Source: Paenibacillus prosopidis (GTDB taxonomy: Bacteria; Bacillota; Bacilli; Paenibacillales; Paenibacillaceae). Taken from it: a stretch of DNA of 64,000 nucleotides. This document shows positions 16,879 through 25,593 of this stretch, piece by piece. Under the pieces are notes generated by a model that was not told the origin of the DNA, made no database searches, and worked only from the letters and a program-made list of their open reading frames with translations. The DNA lies in assembly GCF_003337375.1 (NCBI RefSeq), contig NZ_QPJD01000016.1, forward strand, positions 105,217-169,216, read 5' to 3'. The first letter of the stretch is position 1. Every line of letters starts with the position of its first letter. The position numbers and the translations under genes are program-made.

Positions 16879-18030
16879 TTAATTATCGTGAACGGCACAA
16901 CGATTAGGACCAATCTCCATCTCACGTTGTTCTTCATTCGAAGGGGTGATTTTCCCCATATTGGTTTGTCTTATTTCTTGATAGGCATTGGGTTGAGACG
17001 GCAAATTCTCCGTTACTGTTTTTCTAAACTCTGTATCATCTTGAATGTTTAATCCAAAGTTTTCGCGATACAAGTCACCCAAACGTGCTGCTACCTTTCC
17101 TCCTCCACCTAACTCGGTCGATTTACCAAAGTGTGCAGGAAGTACGATCAGATCCTCTGATAATTGTTTATATCGGCTGTACAATGTGTTTCGTAGATCA
17201 CCCACCCAATCTTCGGCTTTTCCAGCCAAATCAGGACGACCAATCGATTGAATAAATAAGATATCCCCCGATAGTAAATATTTATCGTCAACGATTAACG
17301 AAGTGCTGCCGATCGTATGACCCGGCGAATAAACAGGCTGAATGTTGATCTTCGTGTTGCCAACGGTAATATCCGCATTCTCCTCAAGCTTATGATAATC
17401 AAATACGACTTCATCCGCGTCTTTTGGCGGCAGCCAATAAGAAGCCCCTGTTAACTCAGCTAATCTGCGGCCTCCCGAAATGTGATCTGCGTGAAGATGC
17501 GTATCAAGGGTATGTTTAATAACCGCATTGTTCTCTTTGGCGAAGTTCTCAAATACTTCCGTCATACGAAGCGTATCAATAATTGCCGCTTCTCCATCCG
17601 AAATCACCATATAAGAAAGGCAGCCTTTGCCGATACGCACGAATTGATAAATGGAGCCTCCATCTTTTAAATCGCCGATTTTTACAGGCTCCAAATGCTC
17701 GCTCCAGGATTTCATTCCTCCCACAAGGTAAGAAACATCGGACCTTTTCTGCTCAATCAATTGCTCGGCAACAAATTTCGAGGAACCTTCTTTGGAGCAA
17801 ACAACCAATACTTCCTGATTGCCCGGCATTTTTTCTAGAACGCTATCCACGCCGTCAAGAAGCTCAAAATAAGGGATATTAATGGCCTGAATCTGATTGC
17901 CTTCAATTTTCCAATCGTTAAAATCCTTCTCATTACGTACATCCAAAATAAATAATGGCTCATTAGCGAAAATTTTCTTCGTCAGCTCTGCTGCTGTCAT
18001 TCCTCTTAATTGAACTGGATTAGTGCTCAT
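16879..18030 (-). CDS. Rhodanese-metallo-beta-lactamase fusion (persulfide dioxygenase-like)
   Basis: Protein of 383 residues. The N-terminal rhodanese domain (about 10-115) has Cys78 in VVCSKEGSS. The C-terminal domain has the metallo-beta-lactamase motif THLHADH (His178, His180, Asp182, His183), then YSPGHTIGS, SGDILF and LPAHFG, the set found in ETHE1-like persulfide dioxygenases. S. aureus CstB combines the same two activities but has the metal domain first; the order here is reversed. It would oxidise persulfides to sulfite or thiosulfate. It opens the sulfur operon and has a palindromic operator-like site just upstream. Confidence 0.88.
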   Translation of the reverse strand: MSTNPVQLRGMTAAELTKKIFANEPLFILDVRNEKDFNDWKIEGNQIQAINIPYFELLDGVDSVLEKMPGNQEVLVVCSKEGSSKFVAEQLIEQKRSDVSYLVGGMKSWSEHLEPVKIGDLKDGGSIYQFVRIGKGCLSYMVISDGEAAIIDTLRMTEVFENFAKENNAVIKHTLDTHLHADHISGGRRLAELTGASYWLPPKDADEVVFDYHKLEENADITVGNTKINIQPVYSPGHTIGSTSLIVDDKYLLSGDILFIQSIGRPDLAGKAEDWVGDLRNTLYSRYKQLSEDLIVLPAHFGKSTELGGGGKVAARLGDLYRENFGLNIQDDTEFRKTVTENLPSQPNAYQEIRQTNMGKITPSNEEQREMEIGPNRCAVHDN

Positions 18031-18061
18031 AATAATCCCCTCTCAATAATGTTTATACATA

Positions 18062-18075
18062 TACCCCTATAGGTA
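18062..18075. promoter_or_regulatory. CstR operator-like site 4
   Basis: TACCCCTATAGGTA lies 32 bases before the start of the rhodanese-MBL gene and fits the TACCC-N4-RRGTA pattern, so the first gene of the operon also appears to be under CstR control. Confidence 0.7.
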
Positions 18076-18179
18076 TATTGATACTTTAAATGAATTTGTT
18101 CCACTCGTCAATCCCAAAAGATTGATTCTAACCATGCGTGAAATCATTGTATGGATTGGACAGACCTGCGCAAACGAAT

Positions 18180-18230
18180 AAGGGCTGCCCCTCAGATCTT
18201 TGCAGATCCTTCTTGGACAGTCCCTTAAAC
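18180..18230 (-). terminator. Terminator-like hairpin after the MFS gene
   Basis: AGGGCTGCCC pairs imperfectly with GGACAGTCCCT, and AGATCTTTGCAGATC fills the inside. The T run on the minus strand is weak. The stem resembles the terminator at the end of the window (63905). Confidence 0.5.
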
Positions 18231-18258
18231 CAAACCTATTAAACCTGAGTTTTATTCG

Positions 18259-19521
18259 TTATTCCTCCTCAGCGCATTGCTTCTCCTTAATTAGAAGCAC
18301 TAGCAAATACTGCAGCGCAGCCATCATGAACAACACGAGCGGCATCCAAGCGGATTGCAGATCTCTCGCGAGCAGGATAAGCAGCGTAATCGACAGCACC
18401 CTTCCCGCGTTCAGGAACAGCTCCCGCATAACGACCGATTCTACGCGCAGCTGGCCTTTGAGCGGCAGCGTACCGATTAACCGGTAATAATAAGAGGTGA
18501 GCGTATTCACCGCAAGCGGATTGCAGATCGAGAATAATATCATAAACAGGGCGACGGACCAAAACTCCACTTGAATAAGCAGCATTGCCGATCCAATCGC
18601 GACGCCTGTTGTCGACATGAATACGTATTTGCGTACATGCTCCTTCTGCGCCTTCCGCGAAATGACATATCCTGTCGCGACGGTTAGCGAGGAGAAGAAC
18701 ACGCCCAAGTAACCGACCCAATCCTCGCGTCCAACGGTTTGAAACAGCATGATATTAGGAAGGAACAGCATAATTCCTTGAAACAAACCTAACACGAAGA
18801 AGCTGTACAGCGCCTTCAGCCAGCGGCGGTTTTTGTGCATGACGAGTCCCATGAATCGCAAATAATAGGCTTTATGATGCGATTCAATTTTAGGAATCCG
18901 GAAACTGATGAGAGCGGCGATGAGAAACATTATGAAGGCCAGCATGAAAATAAAGATGTAACCCTGCAGCCCTTCGCTCCTCTGGATAATATAACCTGCA
19001 AGCGCAGGCCCAGCGAGCCCCGCCGAATTGAATACAATCATGTTCATTGCCAAGAATCGGATGCGGTTCGCTTCTGTCGATACATCATATTGAATAACCA
19101 AGTAGCCGGTCCAGTATAACCCCGCTGCGATCCCGTTGAATATAGCGAACCATATGTAATATTGCGCTACTTGTTCCTGTGCGATGATGACCATGAAGTA
19201 AAAAATGGCGATCATGACGATACCGAGCCTGTATGTCACCATCCGGTCCCGCCGCTTCGAGATCCAGCCTCCGATTGCGAAAGCAAATGGGGTCAGTACA
19301 AATACGACAATGTTGTATATGCCGTTGACGGTTAAATCTTTTGTCAGCCGCCATAAATACAGGTTTAGGAATAATCCCGACATGGAGGCGCCAAACTGAA
19401 AGCAGAAATGGATAACTAACGCGGTTACCGCGTCCTTTCCGAGCCGTCGTTCAGGCGGAAGCGGCGCACCTTTCAACATGTTCCATCTGGCCGTAAAATT
19501 CGTTCCCGTCTCCGTCCGCAT
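18259..19521 (-). CDS. MFS transporter
   Basis: About 420 residues with twelve predicted helices and a central cytoplasmic loop (IESHHKAYYLRFMGLV). The motif GGWISKRRDRMVTYRLG between helices 2 and 3 corresponds to the conserved MFS loop. Substrate unknown. ATG at 19521 has GGGGG eight bases upstream and is my preferred start; ATG at 19572 would add 17 residues but has no ribosome binding site. It stands alone between the sulfur cluster and a tiny gene on the opposite strand. Confidence 0.85.
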   Translation of the reverse strand: MRTETGTNFTARWNMLKGAPLPPERRLGKDAVTALVIHFCFQFGASMSGLFLNLYLWRLTKDLTVNGIYNIVVFVLTPFAFAIGGWISKRRDRMVTYRLGIVMIAIFYFMVIIAQEQVAQYYIWFAIFNGIAAGLYWTGYLVIQYDVSTEANRIRFLAMNMIVFNSAGLAGPALAGYIIQRSEGLQGYIFIFMLAFIMFLIAALISFRIPKIESHHKAYYLRFMGLVMHKNRRWLKALYSFFVLGLFQGIMLFLPNIMLFQTVGREDWVGYLGVFFSSLTVATGYVISRKAQKEHVRKYVFMSTTGVAIGSAMLLIQVEFWSVALFMILFSICNPLAVNTLTSYYYRLIGTLPLKGQLRVESVVMRELFLNAGRVLSITLLILLARDLQSAWMPLVLFMMAALQYLLVLLIKEKQCAEEE

Positions 19522-19813
19522 TTGCAGCATCCCCCGCTGTTCATCAACTGATAACGTTGTCTTTTTGTTCATTTTATCATATGGAAACGAATTGGCATCC
19601 GCTCAAGAAAGCGCTCTCTTCCTCAAAAATGTCTCTCTCCTCGCATATGAAGCTGCCCAGGAATCGTATTCTTTGTTTTTGTCCATTGTTCGCTCGATTA
19701 GACGCCTATACTAGACTTGTAAACTGGAAACGAAGTCTTTTTCTTACTTACGTATATCCTGCTCCCTTAAAATCACAAACTAAACCAATCGCTTCGAGAG
19801 GAGGGAATAATCC

Positions 19814-19900
19814 ATGGCTAAGCAGCAAGGTCACGCGACCAAAAATACGACAACGAAAAAGTCAGATAAGAAAGGCAACGCATCCGGCAACAACCACTAA
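19814..19900 (+). CDS. Tiny basic protein, 28 residues, unknown function
   Basis: ATG at 19814 follows GGAGGG at ideal spacing and opens a 28-codon frame rich in Lys, Thr, Asn and Gly (MAKQQGHATKNTTTKKSDKK then GNASGNNH). A strong terminator begins 27 bases after the stop, so this is a complete small transcription unit. Composition resembles minor small acid-soluble spore proteins, but I cannot match a named family. Confidence 0.6.
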   Translation: MAKQQGHATKNTTTKKSDKKGNASGNNH

Positions 19901-19924
19901 CCGTTTCAACCATTCAATATAAGC

Positions 19925-19976
19925 GCAAACGACCCATAGCCGGCTCCTGCTGGAGCGGAAATGGGTCGTTTCCAAT
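19925..19976 (+). terminator. Hairpin terminator after the tiny gene
   Basis: AAACGACCCAT (19927-19937) pairs with ATGGGTCGTTT (19961-19971); the inner CTCC/GGAG extends the stem. Confidence 0.8.
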
Positions 19977-20063
19977 GCGCAATTAAAGGTTTATCGCCAT
20001 TTTTGTAGAATAACTAGCAATGAGAGACTGCCTCTTATTACTAGAAAAAGTGGTGAATCAACA

Positions 20064-20675
20064 ATGAATATCCATTCTTATACGGTAATCGATTTTGAAA
20101 CGAGCGGACTCGATCCAAAAAAAGACCGGGTCATTGAAATGGCGGCAATCCGCTGCGTCAACGGAGAAATTGCGAGCGAATTTAGCACGTTAGTTCGCTA
20201 CGATGGCAAGCTGTCACCGAAAATTACCGAGCTGACAGGAATAACGGATGACATGACGGCAGGCGGCATGGACGAGGACACCGCATTCCGCATTTTGAAC
20301 AGAATGCTCGGAGATCATATCCTTATTGCCCACAATGCTTCGTTTGATTTAAGCTTCCTGCATCATTCCCTGCTTAGAATCGCGGGCCGGTCGTTTCAAA
20401 ACAGCTTTATCGACACGTTAACGCTCAGCCGTGCCAGGCATGTTTATCCGCATACGCTTAAGGATATGTGCAACAGATACGATATCCCGCTCATAGGCGG
20501 GCACCGCGCTTTGAACGACGTCATCGCCTGCTGGGAGCTTTTCCGCAAATTGGACGAGGAGCAGCCCGTTACCGACCATTTGAACAAGCTGGCTTACCTG
20601 AAAAAATTCGGCCCTCCGGCTTGGAGCCCGCCCGGGGCGAGGCTCGAAGCCATTGAACTTAAGTATGCGCGTTAG
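20064..20675 (+). CDS. DnaQ-like 3'-5' exonuclease
   Basis: Protein of 203 residues with the DEDDh exonuclease motifs: VIDFETSGLD (first Asp and Glu), HNASFDLSFL (second Asp) and HRALNDVIACWEL (His and last Asp). This is the fold of DNA polymerase III epsilon subunits and of the PolC proofreading domain; stand-alone forms take part in DNA repair or RNA trimming. The ATG at 20064 lacks a strong ribosome binding site but the frame fits. Its stop overlaps the convergent GH4 gene by four bases. Confidence 0.9.
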   Translation: MNIHSYTVIDFETSGLDPKKDRVIEMAAIRCVNGEIASEFSTLVRYDGKLSPKITELTGITDDMTAGGMDEDTAFRILNRMLGDHILIAHNASFDLSFLHHSLLRIAGRSFQNSFIDTLTLSRARHVYPHTLKDMCNRYDIPLIGGHRALNDVIACWELFRKLDEEQPVTDHLNKLAYLKKFGPPAWSPPGARLEAIELKYAR

Positions 20676-22168
20676 ACGCGCTCTTTGCCTTTATCCGATT
20701 CGCCAGCGTTTTTATTAGCCGCCTCGCGGTCCTGCTGCATCTCTTCAACCGTCTTCACCTTCAGGCGGGCAGCGCCTTGATAATCACGAGTAGGGAGCAG
20801 CGGGCCTTCCGTTAAACGCTTCTTAGCTGCAGTGATTGCATCCGCATATTGCGGCAGCCACTGCTCCTGCGCCACCAGCATTTCGTCAACCATTTGCCAT
20901 ATTTCGTTGGGATTACATACAGCACCTACTAATGGATCCATCATGAACGCTTGCCGCAGCAGCTTATCGTCGCCGTGGATCGCAGCTTCAACAGCGAGAC
21001 GCTGCACCGAAATACTCACATTGCACACGGCTGCTGCTCCGAGCGGCAGGTCGCCGACCGTCGGCATCGATATGCCGTTACGATCGACATACCCCGGCGC
21101 TTCGATGATGGCATCTGCAGGTAAATTCGCGATAACCCCTTTATTCACCACATTGAAATGACCGCGGTACACGCGTCCGGTTTCCAAGCCTTCAATGATG
21201 TACGAGCCATGCTCATGGCTGCGAAGCTCGCTCTTGAATTCATTCGCCGGGTCCTTCATCCAATTTGGAAAATCAGTCTCGAACCAATTGCGCCCCTCTG
21301 TGCACACTCGCAAATAACCGCCGGTTTCTCCGTTAATCCACGAGCTTAAGTCGATCCAATCGTTAATTTCCTCAGGCCGTTTGCGGTACCAAGGCACATA
21401 CTCGCTCAAATGTCCGTTCGACTCGGTGCTGTAGTAGCCAAAGCGGCGCAGCATATCGATACGTACCTTCTCGGTGCGGCTGAAATCCGGATGCTTCTCG
21501 AACGCTTCAAGCAGCTTGCCTGTTAAGTCCTCGCCGTTATGCTTGATCTGGATATACCATGTTTGATGGTTAATACCCGCGCAAATAATATCGACCTCTT
21601 CCTGCTTCAGCCCGAAAGCTTCAGCGATTTGCCAATGTCCGCCCTGCACCCCGTGACATAGCCCGATCGTCCGTACGCCGCCGTACTTATTGCACGCCCA
21701 AGTCATCATCGCCATCGGATTCGCATAGTTGAGAAGCAGCGCATCCGCTGCGGCAACCTCGCGGATGTCGCGGCAAATATTCATCATTTCCGCTATGCCT
21801 CGTTGACCATACATAATTCCGCCAGCGCTGAGCGTATCGCCTACGCACTGGTCGACGCCGTATTTGAGCGGAATATCAACATCGGTCGCAAACGCTTCAA
21901 GCCCGCCGACGCGAATGGTACAAATGACGTACTTCGCATCCTTCAATGCTTCCCGCCGATCCGTTGTCGACTGGATAGCGATGGACAAGCCGTTCTCGTG
22001 AATGTCCCGTTGGCACAGCGCAGTCACCATCTCCAAATTATGAGCATTAATATCTGTAAACGCGACTTCAATGTTTTGGAATTCAGGCACTGCAAGCAAG
22101 TCGCGCAGCAAGCCTCGTGTAAAGCCAATCGAGCCTGCACCGATAAATGTAATTTTAAAAGAAGACAT
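20672..22168 (-). CDS. GH4 alpha-galactosidase / alpha-glucosidase (MelA-like)
   Basis: About 498 residues. Family GH4 enzymes use NAD and a divalent metal: the dinucleotide motif GAGSIGF is at the N-terminus, and NYANPMAMMTWA, GLCHGVQGG and GINHQTW hold the metal- and substrate-binding Cys and His residues. The CHGVQ form is that of alpha-galactosidases of the MelA type. The ATG at 22168 follows GGAGG. It is the last gene of the long run that starts with the nucleoside importer, and directly follows an AraC-type regulator that probably controls it. Confidence 0.9.
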   Translation of the reverse strand: MSSFKITFIGAGSIGFTRGLLRDLLAVPEFQNIEVAFTDINAHNLEMVTALCQRDIHENGLSIAIQSTTDRREALKDAKYVICTIRVGGLEAFATDVDIPLKYGVDQCVGDTLSAGGIMYGQRGIAEMMNICRDIREVAAADALLLNYANPMAMMTWACNKYGGVRTIGLCHGVQGGHWQIAEAFGLKQEEVDIICAGINHQTWYIQIKHNGEDLTGKLLEAFEKHPDFSRTEKVRIDMLRRFGYYSTESNGHLSEYVPWYRKRPEEINDWIDLSSWINGETGGYLRVCTEGRNWFETDFPNWMKDPANEFKSELRSHEHGSYIIEGLETGRVYRGHFNVVNKGVIANLPADAIIEAPGYVDRNGISMPTVGDLPLGAAAVCNVSISVQRLAVEAAIHGDDKLLRQAFMMDPLVGAVCNPNEIWQMVDEMLVAQEQWLPQYADAITAAKKRLTEGPLLPTRDYQGAARLKVKTVEEMQQDREAANKNAGESDKGKERV

Positions 22169-22307
22169 GTCAATCAACCTCCGATTATCGTTTGATAGGA
22201 TTGTTAACTCTCCTCTACATTGTAGCAACGATAAATCGGAAGCGTTATCAAAATTGTGACTATCTGATCGCGGAAGTGTCAGAAATCGTCACTTCCACTT
22301 TCCTCGT

Positions 22308-23210
22308 TTAACCCCCTGCTGTCCAACTGCTGGTATTGAACGAGTTGCGGTAAGCGATCGGCGTCTGATTCGTATACTTTTTGAACATCGCATGAAAATA
22401 TTGACGGCTTCCCACGCCTACATAATCACAAATGTCCGCAATGGCGACATCCGTTTCCCGCAGCAGCATTTTCGCTTTCTCCATCCGCAGCTCTGTCAAA
22501 TAACCGGTTAACGATTTGCCAAGCTGCGCGCGGAACAAACGGTGCAAATAGCCGGGATGCAGGCTGACCGCAGCTGCAATATCCTTCACCTGAATGTCTT
22601 GATCGTAATTATGATGCATGTATTCGATCGATTGCTTTACGTACAAGTCTGCCGGATTTACGCCCTTCGCCATCGTGTCACTATATATGCGGGCGATCGT
22701 TACGATCAGCTGGGCAAACAACAGCTCGGTTTTCACATTGTTGCTCTTTCCGCGGCTGTCCAGCTCGATCACAAGACTTTTGAGTACCTGGTAGAGCTCA
22801 CTTGGATCACGCATAAACAAATAGGAGGACGGCTCTGTGATCAATTTGGCCACAAAATCGTCCTCCAATGCAAGCTGCCGCATAGAAGGAAACGCCGTCA
22901 TACGCTCCCTGAAGTCAAATTCAACGTTAAGCATGCGGCAGGGACCGCGCTCGTCGACGATGAGCCGATGCGGCACATTAGCATCCAGAATGACAAATTC
23001 ACCCTTCTTCAGCGTCATTGCCCGTACAGCGTCAGTCGTCGTATCCTGAAGCTCGATCCCGCAACCACCGGAAATAACGTACATGATTTCAATTGAATCA
23101 TGCGTATGAAAGCTCATCGAATAATCCGCCCACTGCTTAAAATAATAGGCAAATACATGCGGATATAAATCTCCGGCCATCCACTCCGGCTTAAACAGCG
23201 TTCCGCTCAC
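22308..23210 (-). CDS. AraC-family transcriptional regulator
   Basis: About 300 residues: N-terminal cupin domain with HTHDSIEIMYVISGGCGIEL, and a C-terminal pair of helix-turn-helix units with HPGYLHRLFRAQLGKSLTGYL and SRQYFHAMFKKYTNQTP. I choose GTG at 23210 because GGGAGG lies eight bases before it; the ATG at 23240 is only three bases from the preceding stop. Located between the phosphorylase and the GH4 gene, it is probably a sugar-responsive activator of the GH4 gene. Confidence 0.87.
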   Translation of the reverse strand: MSGTLFKPEWMAGDLYPHVFAYYFKQWADYSMSFHTHDSIEIMYVISGGCGIELQDTTTDAVRAMTLKKGEFVILDANVPHRLIVDERGPCRMLNVEFDFRERMTAFPSMRQLALEDDFVAKLITEPSSYLFMRDPSELYQVLKSLVIELDSRGKSNNVKTELLFAQLIVTIARIYSDTMAKGVNPADLYVKQSIEYMHHNYDQDIQVKDIAAAVSLHPGYLHRLFRAQLGKSLTGYLTELRMEKAKMLLRETDVAIADICDYVGVGSRQYFHAMFKKYTNQTPIAYRNSFNTSSWTAGG

Positions 23211-23243
23211 ATTCGTTTCCTCCCTGCTTAGCAACAACATAGA

Positions 23244-23966
23244 TTACACAGATGCAAGCTTGAACACAGCGCGAAGGGCCGTGTTAATTTCCCGTTCCAC
23301 TGCATGGTCAACGACGTCCGTATGCGGATCATAGACATCGGCAAGGTCCGAATCCGCATAACCGTCGATAGCCAAGATAGCTCCTGCACGCACGCCGCGC
23401 AGCGATGCAATGATAAACAGTGCAGCAATTTCCATCTCCACCGCAATCGCACCGGCCTGCTTGAATTGACGATGCGGTACTTCGACGACACCGGTGAAAA
23501 AGGCGTCAAGCGAAACGGTAATTCCCTTCTTCACGATGCCTTCGCTTTCAAGCGCCGCGACATAAAGCGCCTCGGTTATTTCAAAGTCCGCGACAGCCGG
23601 AAATCCGGCAGGCACCAGCTGATGCGTCAATCCCTCCGCGCGAACAGCAGCAGTACTCACGACCAGGCTCCCCGCAGGGTGATCTGCCGAATAAGAGCCG
23701 GCTGTTCCGACCCGAATCAGCGTTTTCACTCCGCCGCGAATAAGTTCCTCGAAGCATACCGCTGCACCAGGGGAACCAACGCCATGGCTTACTACTGCCA
23801 GCTGCACGCCATCATATTCTCCGACAAATGTCCGGTATTCACGGGCAAAGGCAAGCTCGCGCACGTTGGCCAGCTTACGGGAAATGACTTCTGCACGCCG
23901 CGGATCGCCGCATACGATTGCATATGTCGGCAGATCTTCCGGATTAACTTGCAAAATAGGCAGCAT
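23244..23966 (-). CDS. Nucleoside phosphorylase (PNP/UDP family 1)
   Basis: Protein of 240 residues with the family features VCGDPRRAEVIS (phosphate loop), SHGVGSPGAAVCFEELI, IRVGTAGS, AIAVEMEIAALF (nucleoside-binding Met/Glu) and LAIDGYADS. The enzyme splits nucleosides with phosphate into base and pentose 1-phosphate. Sequence resembles uridine phosphorylases as much as DeoD, so the base preference is open. It is four bases downstream of the molybdoenzyme gene and in the same run as a nucleoside ABC importer, so uptake and cleavage are joined. Confidence 0.9.
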   Translation of the reverse strand: MLPILQVNPEDLPTYAIVCGDPRRAEVISRKLANVRELAFAREYRTFVGEYDGVQLAVVSHGVGSPGAAVCFEELIRGGVKTLIRVGTAGSYSADHPAGSLVVSTAAVRAEGLTHQLVPAGFPAVADFEITEALYVAALESEGIVKKGITVSLDAFFTGVVEVPHRQFKQAGAIAVEMEIAALFIIASLRGVRAGAILAIDGYADSDLADVYDPHTDVVDHAVEREINTALRAVFKLASV

Positions 23967-23970
23967 CTAA

Positions 23971-24645
23971 TTAATCAAACTCCTTCTTCATCCATTCATC
24001 CTCGGGCATTAAGAACTCATCGCTGCTAAAGCGCTCTTCCTTGAACGGATCCGCATAATTGTGAAACCCGTTGCGCTCCCAGAAGCCGGGACGGTCTTCC
24101 TTCATAAATTCAATGCCTCTGATCCACTTCGCGCTCTTCCAAAAATAAAGATGCGGAACGAGCAGCCTAAGCGGCCATCCGTGCTTATCCGTCAATGGCT
24201 CTCCGTCGAAGCGATGCGCAAGCAGCACATCTTCGTGAAGTAAATCCTCTAGCGGCAAATTAGTCTCGTAATCCTCATCCGCATGAATCATCACATAACG
24301 CGCTTCCGGTTTTGCACCCAGCAATGGCAGCAGATCGGCAAACTTTACGCCTTCCCACTCCGTGCCCAGCTTCGACCAACGCGTTACGCAGTGAATATCG
24401 CATAAGGTCTTCGATTGCGGCAGCGCCATCAGCTCCTCGAAGCTGAACGTACGCTCCTGCTCAACCTCTCCGAACACGCGCAGCGACCAGCTGTTTAGAT
24501 CGTAGAGAGGAACCTCCCCCTCATGCAAAATAGGAAATCGTTCCGTCACCGTCTGACCCGGCGGCACGCGATGCGCAAGCTCAGGCGCGACCTCCGCTAT
24601 TTTCACCGATGTTATTTTTCTCAGACGCTCTGCTTTGTTGTGCAT
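23971..24645 (-). CDS. Molybdopterin-dependent oxidoreductase, sulfite oxidase-like (YuiH type)
   Basis: Protein of 224 residues consisting of an isolated Oxidored_molyb domain. CDIHCVTRWS holds the molybdenum-ligand Cys, and VMIHADEDYETNLPLEDLL and GWPLRLLVPHLYFWKSAKW are the conserved pterin-binding parts. No signal peptide is seen, so it should be cytoplasmic, and there is no haem domain. The substrate of YuiH-like proteins is not known to me. It is odd that this enzyme is embedded between nucleoside importer permeases (24 bases upstream) and a nucleoside phosphorylase (4 bases downstream). Confidence 0.85.
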   Translation of the reverse strand: MHNKAERLRKITSVKIAEVAPELAHRVPPGQTVTERFPILHEGEVPLYDLNSWSLRVFGEVEQERTFSFEELMALPQSKTLCDIHCVTRWSKLGTEWEGVKFADLLPLLGAKPEARYVMIHADEDYETNLPLEDLLHEDVLLAHRFDGEPLTDKHGWPLRLLVPHLYFWKSAKWIRGIEFMKEDRPGFWERNGFHNYADPFKEERFSSDEFLMPEDEWMKKEFD

Positions 24646-24669
24646 CGTGTTAACCTCCTATATCTATAC

Positions 24670-25593
24670 TTATCTGGAGCTCTCGTTCGATTTACGAGCT
24701 TCCTGGATATAACCTTTATCTTTGAAGAATAACATAGCCGCGATCGTTACGATATAAGGCAGCATCATTGTAAAATGAGTCGGCATCGCAAAGCCCTGCA
24801 GCCTTATGCTGAGCGCGTCCATAAATCCGAACAGCAAGCTTGAAGCAGCAACGCCGATCGGGTTGGACTGACCTAACATCGTCGCGACGAGTGCGATAAA
24901 CCCTCTACCGGAGGTCATGCCTTCCGTAAACATCGTCACATTGCCAAGGGAAAGCTGCGCGCCTGCCAGACCGCAAAATACACCGCAGATGAGAACCGCG
25001 CCATATTGAATGCGGGATACGTGAATACCAAGGCTCTTAGCAGCCGTAGGGTTTTCACCCGCGGCAAGCAGGCGGAAGCCTGTTACCGTTTTGAACAAAA
25101 ACCACTGCAGCAATATGACGAGAAGCATAGATAAATAGACGAGCGGTGAGTGGCCGGACAACACGTCTCCAAGCCACGGAATGTCCTTAATGACCGGTAT
25201 ATCCCATTTAGGGAGCCCTACCATATCCTTGTTATCGTAAGCGCCCTTCACATCGAAAATGGCACGCAGCGAGAACGTTGTCAGACCAAGCGCGAGAAAG
25301 TTAAGCGCAATGCCGACTACGATGACGTTCGCCTTCAAATGGATACTCATATAACCGAATAAAATAGAAAATAACAGCGAGCACACAATCGCGAATAGCA
25401 CCGCAGCAAAAATATTGCCGGTAAAATGATTGCCGACGATAGCCGAGAATGCCCCGATCAATACGAGACCCTCCAAGCCGACATTAAATAAACCGACGCG
25501 GGCACAAATTGCGCCGCCAAGCGCCGCAAGCAAAATAGGCGTAACCATACGAAGCGTGGATGCGAAAAGCGAGACATCAAATAGCTGCTCCAT
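24670..25593 (-). CDS. nupQ: Nucleoside ABC importer permease (NupQ-like)
   Basis: Membrane protein of 307 residues in the branched family BPD_transp_2, with about eight to nine helices and the motif ALGGAICARVGLFNVGLEGLVLIGAF. It overlaps the preceding permease gene by 17 bases, with GAGGT ahead of the ATG. By gene order (BMP lipoprotein, ATPase, two permeases) it matches the Bacillus subtilis guanosine importer NupNOPQ. It would move purine nucleosides inwards. Confidence 0.88.
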   Translation of the reverse strand: MEQLFDVSLFASTLRMVTPILLAALGGAICARVGLFNVGLEGLVLIGAFSAIVGNHFTGNIFAAVLFAIVCSLLFSILFGYMSIHLKANVIVVGIALNFLALGLTTFSLRAIFDVKGAYDNKDMVGLPKWDIPVIKDIPWLGDVLSGHSPLVYLSMLLVILLQWFLFKTVTGFRLLAAGENPTAAKSLGIHVSRIQYGAVLICGVFCGLAGAQLSLGNVTMFTEGMTSGRGFIALVATMLGQSNPIGVAASSLLFGFMDALSIRLQGFAMPTHFTMMLPYIVTIAAMLFFKDKGYIQEARKSNESSR

